NCBI RefSeq assembly: GCF_016583985.1 | Contig: NZ_NRSD01000002.1 | Coordinates: 124,001-188,000 of the forward strand | Length of the DNA: 64,000 bases | Direction: 5' to 3' | Origin: Thiocapsa imhoffii | Lineage (GTDB): Bacteria > Pseudomonadota > Gammaproteobacteria > Chromatiales > Chromatiaceae | In this document: positions 48,275-57,400 of the stretch, piece by piece | How positions within the stretch are numbered: the stretch's first letter is position 1 | Layout: each line of letters starts with the position of its first letter | Notes under the pieces: generated by a model | Seen by the model: the letters and a program-made list of their open reading frames with translations, nothing else | What the model was told of the DNA's origin: nothing | The model's database searches: none | Translations under genes and position numbers: made by a program

Positions 48275-49618
48275 ATGATGACGTCAGATATCGGAACCCC
48301 CCGCGTGTTGGTGTCGGCCTATCAATGCGGGCCCGGCATGGGTTCGGTCTCACAGATCGGTTGGCATTGGTATCGACGTCTCGCGCAACAGTTGCCGACC
48401 ACGCTCTTGACGCACGTGCGCAATCGCGAGGCCATCGAGGCGGCTGGTGGTGCGGTCGCTGACAGCCAGATCCTGTATGTCGATACCGAGTGGTTCGCCG
48501 GTCCACTCTATCGCTTCGCCTCGCGACTCTTCCCAACCAGCGAGCATGCGGTGTTCCTGATCTCCTCGCTCGATTTCTTCGTCTATGACCGCGCGGCTTG
48601 GCGGCTCGCCCAGACATCGATCGACACGCACGGCCCCTGGGATCTCGTGCATGCCCCGACGCCGGTCTCGCCGCTTGCGACGACCCGACTCTATCGCCTC
48701 GGCGTACCAACCCTGCTCGGACCCTGGAACGGCCACCTCGGCGTGCCACGAGGCTTTCGCGAGATCATGCGCAAGGACTCGATGTGGCTCAGTCCGCTGC
48801 GCGATCTCGGGCGCTTCGCCGATGCCCTGATCGGTGGGACACGCCACGCGAGCGTGCTCCTGACCGCGACCGCGGCAACTGTCGCGGGGATACCACGCCG
48901 CTATCGTCATCTCTGCGTGCCGATGTTGGAAAATGGGGTGGACCTGGAGACCTTCCAGCCCGCCCCCTGGCCGAAGGCACCGGGAATCGCGGGGGAGCCA
49001 TTGCGTCTCGTGTACGTGGGTCGGCTTGTTCCCTTCAAGGGCCTTGGAATGTTGCTCGACGCGCTCGCGCGACTCACGGATGAGATGCCGATCCAGCTGA
49101 GTGTGGTGGGGGAGGGGCCGATGGCGGCTGAGTGGCGTGATCAGGCGGCCCGCCTCGGGCTCGAGGACCGGGTGCGATTCCTGGGCAATCTGCCCCCTCC
49201 GGCAGTCGCGGAGGAGATGCGCCGCGCTCACGCCTTCTGCCTGCCCTCGGTGCGGGAATCCGGTGGCGCGGTGCTGCTCGAGGCCATGGCGTGCGCGCGT
49301 CCGGTGATTGCGGTCGCGTTCGGTGGGCCGGCCGAGATCGTTGACGATGCGGTGGGCCGTGCCCTGCCCGCGGACGGGCCGGAGGCGGTCGTGGCGGGCT
49401 TCGTGGAGGCTTGTCGTGATCTGGTGCGTGATCCAGACACCTGGCGGCGGCGCGGCGAGACCGGACGCCAACGGGCCGAGGAGCGCTACAGCTGGGATGC
49501 CAAGGTGGCATCGGCGATCGCCCTCTATCGGGACCTCCTGACCGATCCGGCGGGGGCGCGTGCGCGCCGGCAGACGGTCGCGACAGGGGGCGGGCATGAC
49601 TCGGGCGAGCGCTCCTGA
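48275..49618 (+). CDS. GT4-family glycosyltransferase
   Basis: The 447-residue protein has the GT-B fold: N-terminal RVLVSAYQCGPGMGSVSQIG with a glycine-rich acceptor loop, then LRLVYVGRLVPFKGLGMLLD and the E-x7-E signature ESGGAVLLEAMACARPVIAV. This resembles the WcaI/ExpE-like subgroup. It starts the second half of the polysaccharide locus after the minus-strand insert; the start codon at 48275 is the second ATG of an ATGATG pair. Confidence 0.86.
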   Translation: MMTSDIGTPRVLVSAYQCGPGMGSVSQIGWHWYRRLAQQLPTTLLTHVRNREAIEAAGGAVADSQILYVDTEWFAGPLYRFASRLFPTSEHAVFLISSLDFFVYDRAAWRLAQTSIDTHGPWDLVHAPTPVSPLATTRLYRLGVPTLLGPWNGHLGVPRGFREIMRKDSMWLSPLRDLGRFADALIGGTRHASVLLTATAATVAGIPRRYRHLCVPMLENGVDLETFQPAPWPKAPGIAGEPLRLVYVGRLVPFKGLGMLLDALARLTDEMPIQLSVVGEGPMAAEWRDQAARLGLEDRVRFLGNLPPPAVAEEMRRAHAFCLPSVRESGGAVLLEAMACARPVIAVAFGGPAEIVDDAVGRALPADGPEAVVAGFVEACRDLVRDPDTWRRRGETGRQRAEERYSWDAKVASAIALYRDLLTDPAGARARRQTVATGGGHDSGERS

Positions 49619-49676
49619 TGAGGCCTGATTCCGCTTCCCCAACAGCTCGTCGACACCCTGGATCAGGAGTCCGCAG

Positions 49677-50924
49677 ATGACCGCACACCCGTCTCCCGCC
49701 GCCCCGGCGCTCGCCTATCTCGTCAGCCAATATCCGGCGGCGTCGCATACCTTCATCCTGCGTGAGGTGCGGCGGCTGCGTCAGCTTGGTTTTCGTATCG
49801 ACGTCGCCTCGATCAATCGTCCCGACCGCAGTGGCGCCGCGCTCGCTCAGGAGGAGCGCGAGGAGGAGGCCGTCACCTACTACGTCAAGGCCGATGGCGT
49901 ACGGGGTGCGCTGAGTGCACACTGGGCAACGGTGCGCACCCGTCCCGGCGCCTATTTCAAGGGTCTGTGGGGTGCGGCGCGGCTCGGTGGGACAGATCTC
50001 AAGCGTGTGGTCTACGCCCTCTTCTACTTCGTCGAAGCCGTGATGGTCGGGCATTGGCTGACGCAACGTGGCTTCGGGCATCTGCACGTGCACTTCGCCA
50101 CGCCAGCGGCAACCGTGGGGCTGATCGCCAAGCGGGTATTCGGGATCGGTTTCTCCATGACGGTACACGGACCAGACGAGTTCTACGATGCACCGGGCTA
50201 TCGTTTGGCCGAGAAGATCGACGGGGCGGACTTCATCTGCTGCATCGGCTATTACTGCCGCAGTCAATTAATGAAGCTCTCGGCTCCGGCGCATTGGTCG
50301 AAATTCGAGATCGCGCCGCTTGGTGTCGATCCCAAGGCCTTCAGTCCGCGCCCCTTCCGGGCCCAGCCGACACCGTTCGAGATCCTCTGCGTCGGTCGCC
50401 TGGTCCCGGCGAAGGGGCAGCATGTGCTGATCGCGGCGCTGGCGCAATTGGTCGCGGAGGGCCGTGATCTGTGCTTGCGCCTGGTCGGCGATGGTCCGGA
50501 CCGCGCTGCTCTCGAGGCGCAGGGGCAGACCTTGGGGGTCACGCGGCATCTGATCTTCGAGGGGGTCGTCAATCAGGATCGCATCCGGGCGATCTATGCC
50601 GAGGCGGATTGCTTCGCCTTGGCCAGCTTCGCCGAGGGCATTCCGGTGGTGCTGATGGAAGCCATGGCCATGGAGATCCCCTGTGTCACCACCTTCATCA
50701 CGGGCCATCCGGAGCTCATTCGCGACGGCATCGATGGTCTCTTGGTCGCCCCATCCGACACCCAGGGCCTCGCCGCGGCCATTGCCGCGCTGATGGACGA
50801 TCCCGCCCGCCGCCAGCAACTCGGCGCGGCGGGGCGGCAGCGGGTGATCGAGCACTATGACCTGGAAGCCAACACCAACCGCTTGGCGGAGATCTTGCGG
50901 CACCGCTTGGAGACAACATCATGA
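49677..50924 (+). CDS. GT4-family glycosyltransferase (WcaL-like)
   Basis: The 415-residue protein begins with LAYLVSQYPAASHTFILREV, the opening of the colanic-acid WcaL-like group. It has HVHFATPAATVGLIAKRVFG, the central MTVHGPDEFYD, and the nucleotide-sugar signature FAEGIPVVLMEAMAMEIPCV. An aspartate-containing hinge, CVGRLVPAKGQHVLI, separates the two Rossmann domains. Its stop overlaps the next start (ATGA), so translation is probably coupled to the secreted glycosidase-like protein. Confidence 0.87.
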   Translation: MTAHPSPAAPALAYLVSQYPAASHTFILREVRRLRQLGFRIDVASINRPDRSGAALAQEEREEEAVTYYVKADGVRGALSAHWATVRTRPGAYFKGLWGAARLGGTDLKRVVYALFYFVEAVMVGHWLTQRGFGHLHVHFATPAATVGLIAKRVFGIGFSMTVHGPDEFYDAPGYRLAEKIDGADFICCIGYYCRSQLMKLSAPAHWSKFEIAPLGVDPKAFSPRPFRAQPTPFEILCVGRLVPAKGQHVLIAALAQLVAEGRDLCLRLVGDGPDRAALEAQGQTLGVTRHLIFEGVVNQDRIRAIYAEADCFALASFAEGIPVVLMEAMAMEIPCVTTFITGHPELIRDGIDGLLVAPSDTQGLAAAIAALMDDPARRQQLGAAGRQRVIEHYDLEANTNRLAEILRHRLETTS

Positions 50925-53227
50925 GAGGCACACACTGGCTCGTGTGCGCGACGTGCGCGTGCTTGACTTGGGGCAGCGCGGTGGGCGCGCCGCCCGGATC
51001 GCTCGCGGCTCCGAGCGATGTCCGCTTGGTGATGACCCCAGGGGTAGCCGTGGCGATTCAGGTCGAGCCCGAGCCGATCGTCACGGATGCGCGGCGGATC
51101 GGCATCAACCTGGGCACCTGGAACTATTGGGGCGCGGAGCAGTTCTCGCGCAACATCATCAAGAATCCAGGCTTCGAGGGCCTCATCGATCGCGCCCTCG
51201 TGCGGGTGAGCGCGCTGGGGCGGGATCGTTTCCATGACGATCAGCGGTGGCTGGGACGGGATGACGGCTTCTGGTCAGGGGCGCAATACGAGGTTCTGAC
51301 CGGCAGTGCGGCCGGCGCGGTCGGGACCATCCTGGATTCGCTCAAGCGCGGTCGCAATGATCTCCCTGAGTTCACCACCCTCGAGCCGTTGCCGTCCACA
51401 CTGGCCGTCGGCGACATCGTCACCCTCACGCACCAGCGCGATGATCTGTTGCCGACGCACTGGTGGCTGCCCCGGGATGCGAGCGGTGGCGTGATCCGCG
51501 TGGTACCGGGATTGACCGCGCCGGACAGCCCCGGTCACCGCTCCCTGCTGCTGGCGCCCTTCACGGGCAAGTCACTGCGCATTGCGAGTCATCTCGACAC
51601 CATCGGTTCACGGACCGGCAATCATTTGCTCCCGGTCTCCGGTCCCTGGCAACTGCGACTGTGGGTGCATGCCGAGGACGCTGCCACGGCACGCTTGCGC
51701 ATCCTGTTTCGGCGGCACGGTTCGCAGCCATTCCTGAATCTGACAGTACAACCAAAGGCTGGTTGGCAGCTGATCGAACAGACCTTCGAGGCGAACGATG
51801 AGGGACCAATCGGTGCCTTGGAATTGGCGCTCGAGGTGACGGGACCGGGCGCACTCGCGCTCGACGACCTGTGGCTTGGACCCTTGGTTGAGCCCGCTGA
51901 CGATGCGTTGGCGAGCAGCGCCGAACAGCGGGCACTCGAGGCGTTTCGCCCCGAGGTCATTGCGGTGTTGCGCGAACTCAATCCCGGCTATCTGCGCGAC
52001 TGGCAGGGGCAACTCGGCGATCGCTTGGAGAATCGCTTGGCCGAGCCCTGGGCGCGGCGGATGAATCGCTATCGGCCCGCGCACAGCGGGGAGTTCTCCT
52101 ACGGTTTGCCCGAGTTCCTCGATTTGAGCGAAGCCGTCGGCGCCGATCCCTGGCTGGTGATGCCAACGACCTTTTCGATCGCCGAGGCCGAACAGTTCGG
52201 CGTCTGGCTCGCCGCACGGCTCGCCACGCAGCCGTTCAACGAGGTCCTGATCGAATTCGGGAACGAGAACTGGAACGCCATCTTCCGGCCAGGCGGAATT
52301 CAAGACCCGCTGCACCATGGTGCGGCCGCCGATCGGCTGTTCACGGCGCTCAAGGCTGGCGCGGGGGAGCATCCGGCGCTGCGTCTCGTTGTCAATGCAC
52401 AGCATGCCAATCCCTACAGCGCCGGGAAGGTCGCCCAGGCGACCTCCTCCGCCGAGATCCTCGCGGTCGCGCCCTATGTTCTCTCGCGCTTGAACGAAGC
52501 CGACCGTGAGCAGGCACTGGAACACTTGTTTGCCGATGACGGTGGCCGTCTTGCGGAGATCCGTGGTCGTCAACCCGCGGGGCAAGAACTGGCGGTCTAT
52601 GAGGTCAATCTCCACACCACCCGCGGTGACATCAATCCGAGCGATCGCGCGGCGATCACCACGGGTGCCGCCACCGGCAGCGCGCTCGCCAAGCGCCTGC
52701 TCGAGGCGCTCGCACTCGGAGCGCGTCGTCAGTGTGTCTATTCCCTAGCGGGTTTCGACACCAAGCTCGAGGATCAGAATGCGTTGGTGCCACTGTTCGG
52801 GGTCACGCGTGACTTGACGCGGGGTGATCGGTTGCGCCCGAACGGGTGGGCCATGGCGATGTTGAATCAGGTGATCGGTGGTGATCTCCACCGCCTGACA
52901 GGACTCGATGAGCACTCGGCCTTAACCATCGCCCCCTTTCTCGGTCCTCATGGCTGGTCGGTGGCGATTGCCTCGAGTGCAGCCGAACCGCGCCGCCTGA
53001 CCCTGTCCTTTCCGGTCGAGCGGGCGCCCGGGCAGCGACCCACGCGGGCGCCGCGACCCGCGTGGGCGCAGGTGCTCGATGCCTCACAACCCTTTGCGAA
53101 CAATGAGACCAGTGATCAGGTGCGGCCCGCCGCACTGCCGCTGCACGCACAGGGATTGGATCGGGTCCGGGTCGTGGTTCCACCCTACAGTCTTGTTGTG
53201 ATGGGACCGCCGGAGCCACTGCCATGA
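50921..53227 (+). CDS. secreted glycoside-hydrolase-like protein in the polysaccharide operon
   Basis: The 768-residue protein has a probable signal peptide (WLVCATCACLTWGSAVGAPP). After it come a beta-rich, CBM-like region (about 180-320) and a TIM-barrel domain of the GH-A clan type. FNEVLIEFGNENWNAIFRPG includes the acid/base glutamate (NE) pattern seen in arabinofuranosidase-like families. A C-terminal beta-sandwich follows (RLTLSFPVERAPG). It could trim or edit the polymer in the periplasm or outside the cell. The second catalytic glutamate was not identified with certainty, so activity is not assured. Both gene edges overlap neighbours by four bases. Confidence 0.72.
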   Translation: MRGTHWLVCATCACLTWGSAVGAPPGSLAAPSDVRLVMTPGVAVAIQVEPEPIVTDARRIGINLGTWNYWGAEQFSRNIIKNPGFEGLIDRALVRVSALGRDRFHDDQRWLGRDDGFWSGAQYEVLTGSAAGAVGTILDSLKRGRNDLPEFTTLEPLPSTLAVGDIVTLTHQRDDLLPTHWWLPRDASGGVIRVVPGLTAPDSPGHRSLLLAPFTGKSLRIASHLDTIGSRTGNHLLPVSGPWQLRLWVHAEDAATARLRILFRRHGSQPFLNLTVQPKAGWQLIEQTFEANDEGPIGALELALEVTGPGALALDDLWLGPLVEPADDALASSAEQRALEAFRPEVIAVLRELNPGYLRDWQGQLGDRLENRLAEPWARRMNRYRPAHSGEFSYGLPEFLDLSEAVGADPWLVMPTTFSIAEAEQFGVWLAARLATQPFNEVLIEFGNENWNAIFRPGGIQDPLHHGAAADRLFTALKAGAGEHPALRLVVNAQHANPYSAGKVAQATSSAEILAVAPYVLSRLNEADREQALEHLFADDGGRLAEIRGRQPAGQELAVYEVNLHTTRGDINPSDRAAITTGAATGSALAKRLLEALALGARRQCVYSLAGFDTKLEDQNALVPLFGVTRDLTRGDRLRPNGWAMAMLNQVIGGDLHRLTGLDEHSALTIAPFLGPHGWSVAIASSAAEPRRLTLSFPVERAPGQRPTRAPRPAWAQVLDASQPFANNETSDQVRPAALPLHAQGLDRVRVVVPPYSLVVMGPPEPLP

Positions 53228-54471
53228 GCGGCGAGGGCCTGATCTGGCTGTGGGCATTGCTTGGCATCCTGCTGGTGTTGCCCAGTCTGCCCGGTACGAT
53301 CGAACTGTTGCTGCTCACACTCGGTGGCGCCTTGCCGCCACGCCGTGCGCCCGCGGCCTTGCACGAGGCACAGCCGATCGGGCGGATCGCCATCCTGGTG
53401 CCGGCTCATGATGAAGCAGCTGGGATCACACAGACCGTGGTGTCGCTGCTGACGTGCGATCCCGGCGCGGCGGGGTACGATGTCGTCGTGATCGCGGACA
53501 ATTGTCAGGATGAGACCGCCGCCCTCGCACGCGCGGCGGGCGCGCGCGTGATGGAGCGGCAGGATCCGCAACGGCGTGGCAAAGGCTATGCCCTCGACTA
53601 CGCCTTCGGTCTGCTGCTCGCGGAGCCCTATGATGCCTTCCTCGTCGTCGATGCCGACACCCGGGTCGCGCCGAATCTGGTCACCGCTGGTCGCCGCGTT
53701 TTCTCACAAGGCGCCGTGGCGGTGCAGTGTGGTTATCGGATCAACAACCCGGAGGCCAGTCTGCGCGCGCGTCTCCGGGATATCGCCTGGATGGCGTTCA
53801 ACGTGCTGCGTTTGCGTGGTCGTGAACGCTGGGGTCTCTCGGTTGGCTTACTCGGGAACGGCTTCGGTCTCACGCGTGAGACCCTGATCGCCGTGCCCTA
53901 TGAGGCAACGAGCGTGGTCGAGGACATGGAATACCACCTGCGACTGATCGGTAGCGGGCGTCGGGTGACCTTCATCCCCGACACCATGGTGTGGTCGGAC
54001 GCACCGCACGACCGTCGTGCCGGTGCGGTGCAACGAGCGCGTTGGGAGGGCGGGCGGTTTCGCATGATTCGGGACTGGACGCCAATTTTGACGCGGCGCG
54101 TGCTGGCGGGTGAACGACGGTTGCTCGAGCCCTTGCTGGAACTGCTGTTGTTGCCTCTGGCCTTTCATGTTCTGCTGTTGTTGCTTGCCCTGATCCCCCC
54201 CTTTGGCCCAACGCGTCTCTATGCCCTGTTTGGGTTGCTGTTGGTGGTGGTGCATGTGCTGGTGGCGATTCGGATCGGACGCGGCGGCTGGCGTGATCTG
54301 CTGGCGCTGGCGAGCGCCCCGCTCTACATTTTCTGGAAATTGACGATCGTGCGGGCCATTGGACGCGCCTCGCGCACGGATGCCGCGTGGGTGCGGACCG
54401 ACCGCGCTGCCACCCATGACCCAGCACGCCCTCCTGAAGGGCATGAGCGAGGGAGAAGCCCCGATGCCTGA
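53224..54471 (+). CDS. GT2-family membrane glycosyltransferase
   Basis: The 415-residue protein has an N-terminal membrane segment, a GT-A domain (IAILVPAHDEAAGITQTVVS; VIADNCQDETAALA; FLVVDADTRVAPN) and two or three C-terminal membrane segments (LLPLAFHVLLLLLALIPPFG). The catalytic SVVEDMEYHLRLIGSGRRVT and QRARWEGGR (Q/RxxRW) motifs are those of processive or repeat-unit polymerising GT2 enzymes. It overlaps the glycosidase-like gene upstream (ATGA) and the next GT gene downstream. Confidence 0.85.
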   Translation: MSGEGLIWLWALLGILLVLPSLPGTIELLLLTLGGALPPRRAPAALHEAQPIGRIAILVPAHDEAAGITQTVVSLLTCDPGAAGYDVVVIADNCQDETAALARAAGARVMERQDPQRRGKGYALDYAFGLLLAEPYDAFLVVDADTRVAPNLVTAGRRVFSQGAVAVQCGYRINNPEASLRARLRDIAWMAFNVLRLRGRERWGLSVGLLGNGFGLTRETLIAVPYEATSVVEDMEYHLRLIGSGRRVTFIPDTMVWSDAPHDRRAGAVQRARWEGGRFRMIRDWTPILTRRVLAGERRLLEPLLELLLLPLAFHVLLLLLALIPPFGPTRLYALFGLLLVVVHVLVAIRIGRGGWRDLLALASAPLYIFWKLTIVRAIGRASRTDAAWVRTDRAATHDPARPPEGHERGRSPDA

Positions 54472-55462
54472 TACAGCGTCCCCAACGGTCTCGGTCATCA
54501 TCGTGTCCTTCAACACACGCGACCTGCTCGTCGAGTGTATCGAGACCCTGATCGCGCAGGCCGGCCCGGTGTCCTACGAGATCATCGTCGTCGACAATGC
54601 CTCCCGAGATGGCTCGGCTGACCGGGTCGCTGAACGATTCCCAGACGTCGTGCTCATTCGCAGTGAGCTGAATCTGGGGTTCGCGGCGGCGAATAATCTG
54701 GGGTTCACGGCCGCGCGGGGGCGCTATTTGGTGCTGTTGAATTCCGACGCCTTCCTCACGCCGGGCGCGCTCGAGCGCGCCGTCGCTGAGATGGACGCGG
54801 ACCCTGGGATCGGTCTCGGTGGGGCGCGGCTGATCGGTCGGGATGGGGCGTGGCAGCCTTCGGCGCGGATGTTCCCCTCCTTGCTGAACGAGTTCCTCAC
54901 GCTCTCGGGCCTGGCCGCGCGTTATCCGCGCAGCCGCTTCTTCGGTGCCTTCGATCGCACCTGGGCCGATCCCCTAGCGCCGGCGGATGTCGACTGGGTG
55001 CCTGGTGCCTTCTCCATCCTCCGACATGATCTGCTCGATCGCATCGGCGCCTTCGATGAATCCTTCTTTCTTTATTATGAGGAGGTTGATCTGTGCCGAC
55101 GGGTTCATGCGGCTGGGTTGCGCGTGCGCTATTGGCCGGATGTGGTGGTGGTGCACATCGGAGGGGAATCCTCGCGAACGCACGATGATCTCGCCATGAG
55201 CGCCGCCGGCAAGGGGGCGCAGTTGACCCTGTGGCGAATGCGCAGTGGCCTGCTTTACTATCGCAAGCATCACGGCTGGTTCGGGGCGTGGGCGGTCTGC
55301 CAACTCGAGTCAACCTGGCATCGTTTGCGTGCTTGGCGCAATCGCGGCGAGGATCCGACGCGACGGCTGAAGCGGGCGGAATCTCAAGCCGTGAGGGACC
55401 TCCTGGCGCAGGCTTGGACCGAGACGCGCGGGGGGCGCGTCTCCCCTCCGCGGCCTTGGTGA
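54464..55462 (+). CDS. GT2-family glycosyltransferase (rhamnosyltransferase-like)
   Basis: The start MPDTASPTVSVIIVSFNTRD at 54464 has GAGGGAG about nine bases upstream and overlaps the previous gene by eight bases; in-frame starts at 54443 and 54416 are alternatives. The 332-residue protein has VVDNASRDGSADRVAE, the DxD-like LVLLNSDAFLTPGAL and FDESFFLYYEEVDLCRRVHA, the pattern of the WbbL/rhamnosyltransferase group. The tail is basic and hydrophilic. Confidence 0.84.
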   Translation: MPDTASPTVSVIIVSFNTRDLLVECIETLIAQAGPVSYEIIVVDNASRDGSADRVAERFPDVVLIRSELNLGFAAANNLGFTAARGRYLVLLNSDAFLTPGALERAVAEMDADPGIGLGGARLIGRDGAWQPSARMFPSLLNEFLTLSGLAARYPRSRFFGAFDRTWADPLAPADVDWVPGAFSILRHDLLDRIGAFDESFFLYYEEVDLCRRVHAAGLRVRYWPDVVVVHIGGESSRTHDDLAMSAAGKGAQLTLWRMRSGLLYYRKHHGWFGAWAVCQLESTWHRLRAWRNRGEDPTRRLKRAESQAVRDLLAQAWTETRGGRVSPPRPW

Positions 55463-55505
55463 GGCGCGGCTCAGCAGGGTCATCGCGTGTCGATCGGAGA
55501 TCTCC

Positions 55506-56033
55506 ATGTTTAACCAGATCCGTGAAGATTGGCAAACCTACGAGCGTGATCTCGCTCGTCAGGGCTTTTGGGTCATGCTCGTGTATCGCTTTGGCCGCTG
55601 GCGCTACCGGATTCAGAATCCCGTGTTGCGCTGGCCCTTTTCCTTACTCTACAAGATCCTGAAGCTGCTCTCGCAGATCATGACTGGCATTGATCTGCCT
55701 TGCGAGGCGCGGGTCGGGCGGCGGTTCCTGATTGAACATTTCGGTGGGATCATCATCAGCGGCGATGCCGTTTTTGGTGATGATTGTGTGGTGCGCAATG
55801 GCGTGACCGTCGGTCTGCGTCACCGTGGGGTGCGCGGCGCGCCGATCATTGGCGACCGGGTCGATATCGGCGCGGGTGCCAAGGTGCTCGGGCCGATCCG
55901 CATCGGTAATGATGTGGCGATTGGCGCCAACGCGGTCGTCATCAGGGATATTCCGGATGGTCATCTCGCGGTGGGTGTGCCGGCGCGCATCCTGCCGCGG
56001 CGTTCTCCACCTGTCGCGCCCGCCGCGAGTTGA
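55506..56033 (+). CDS. serine O-acetyltransferase-like hexapeptide transferase
   Basis: The 175-residue protein begins MFNQIREDWQTYERDLARQG and has a short helical N-terminus instead of the long helical domain of CysE. A left-handed beta-helix follows, with IEHFGGIIISGDAVFGDD, PIIGDRVDIGAGAKVLGPIR and IPDGHLAVGVPARI. Proteins of this type are common in exopolysaccharide loci and are thought to acetylate a sugar or its precursor. The catalytic histidine is probably in LIEHFGG. Confidence 0.83.
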   Translation: MFNQIREDWQTYERDLARQGFWVMLVYRFGRWRYRIQNPVLRWPFSLLYKILKLLSQIMTGIDLPCEARVGRRFLIEHFGGIIISGDAVFGDDCVVRNGVTVGLRHRGVRGAPIIGDRVDIGAGAKVLGPIRIGNDVAIGANAVVIRDIPDGHLAVGVPARILPRRSPPVAPAAS

Positions 56034-56071
56034 ACCCCAATCCACCGCACTCGACACGACTCGCGACGACC

Positions 56072-57400
56072 ATGATACGCAAACAAGATTTCGAGATTCC
56101 GGGACCGCTCGGACGACGCCAGCGACCGCTGCGTGCGCTCTGGCTGCGCAGCTTGCTCCCGCCATTGATGGTGCTCGGCGGTCTCCTGTCGCGGTTCATC
56201 GATGTGATGATTGCCCTGCTGCTGTTGCTGCTCTTGCTCCCGTTGCTCCTGCTGCGTGGTGCCATCGCGCACTGGCGCAGTGGGCGGGTGCTCGAGGCAA
56301 CCCGCCTGGTTGGGCGTTTCCGCATCCCCTTCATGCGCCTGCGCTTTGCGGGTTCGGCGCCGGGTGCGGAGCTGGCAGTATTGCTGAACATCCTGCGAGG
56401 CGACATGGCGATCGCTGGGCCCCGCCCGCTCACCGAGGCCGAGGCCGAGCACCTGAGCGTGGACGCCGTAGTGCGCTTCACTGTGCGGCCAGGGGTTTTC
56501 TCACCCTATCGGTTGCGGCGGCGCACCGGGATCGCTTATGCACCAGAGGCCCAGGTCGACAGCGAGTACGCCTACGCACAGACCACCGGCGGGGATGCGG
56601 GACTGATCGTGCGCTCGCTGATTGGTGAGGTGCTCGGCGGGGGCGAGGCGCCAACGCCACCGATGTTGGAGTTCTTCGGGATTCCGATCGTGAACACCAC
56701 CATGCCCGAGGCGGTGGACTGGATCGCGGAGCGCGTGCGCGCGCGCGAGCCCGCGCTGCTGACGTTCGTGAACCCGGATTGTCTCAACATCGCCTATGTT
56801 GATGCCGCCTACCGCCAGATCCTGCTCGATGCCGCGCGGGTGCTGCCCGACGGGATTGGTATCCACATTGGTTGTCGCATGCTTGGGGTGGCGTTGCAGG
56901 CCAACGTCAATGGCACGGATTTGTTCCCGAAGCTCTGCGAGCGTGCCGCGCAGACCGGATTTGGGCTTTTTCTGCTCGGTGCGCGTCCGGGGATCGCCGA
57001 GGCGGTCGCAGCCAATCTGCAGGCCCAATATCCCAACCTGACGATCGCGGGGACGCATCATGGGTATTTCAGCCCCGATGAAGAGGGCGCGGTGATCGAA
57101 CAGATCAATGCCTCGGGCGCGGCCGTTTTGCTGGTCGCCTTCGGCGTGCCCCGCCAGGAGGCGTGGTTGGCGGCCCATCAGGCCCGGTTGCACCCGCCGG
57201 TGCGCATGGGCGTGGGTGGCTTGTTCGATTTCTACTCTGGGCGCATTCCGCGCGCGCCGGTTTGGATGCGCGAGATCGGTCTAGAATGGGTGTGGCGTCT
57301 GCTGCAGGAGCCGGGGCGTATGTGGCGCCGTTATGTGATTGGCAACCCCTTGTTCCTCTACCGTGTCTGGCGACAAGCGCGGGGCGGAGGTGGCTCATGA
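56072..57400 (+). CDS. fusion of a degenerate sugar-transferase domain with a WecG/TagA/CpsF glycosyltransferase
   Basis: About 442 residues. The N-terminal half has a membrane segment (FIDVMIALLLLLLLLPLLLL) and the end of a bacterial sugar transferase domain (LRGDMAIAGPRPLTEAEAEH), but lacks the KFRSM-like catalytic loop. The C-terminal half is a complete GT26 WecG/TagA domain: LTFVNPDCLNIAYVDAAYR, VLPDGIGIHIGCRM, ANVNGTDLFPKLCERAAQ, FGVPRQEAWLAAHQ. It probably adds a ManNAc-like or other sugar to the lipid carrier product. The ATG at 56072 is chosen; a TTG at 56030 is possible. It overlaps the next start (ATGA). Confidence 0.82.
   Translation: MIRKQDFEIPGPLGRRQRPLRALWLRSLLPPLMVLGGLLSRFIDVMIALLLLLLLLPLLLLRGAIAHWRSGRVLEATRLVGRFRIPFMRLRFAGSAPGAELAVLLNILRGDMAIAGPRPLTEAEAEHLSVDAVVRFTVRPGVFSPYRLRRRTGIAYAPEAQVDSEYAYAQTTGGDAGLIVRSLIGEVLGGGEAPTPPMLEFFGIPIVNTTMPEAVDWIAERVRAREPALLTFVNPDCLNIAYVDAAYRQILLDAARVLPDGIGIHIGCRMLGVALQANVNGTDLFPKLCERAAQTGFGLFLLGARPGIAEAVAANLQAQYPNLTIAGTHHGYFSPDEEGAVIEQINASGAAVLLVAFGVPRQEAWLAAHQARLHPPVRMGVGGLFDFYSGRIPRAPVWMREIGLEWVWRLLQEPGRMWRRYVIGNPLFLYRVWRQARGGGGS

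Noticed and set aside
47991..48749. Minus-strand frame of 252 residues in front of the GT4 gene
   Set aside because: It is very arginine-rich and overlaps the plus-strand glycosyltransferase, which has clear family motifs.
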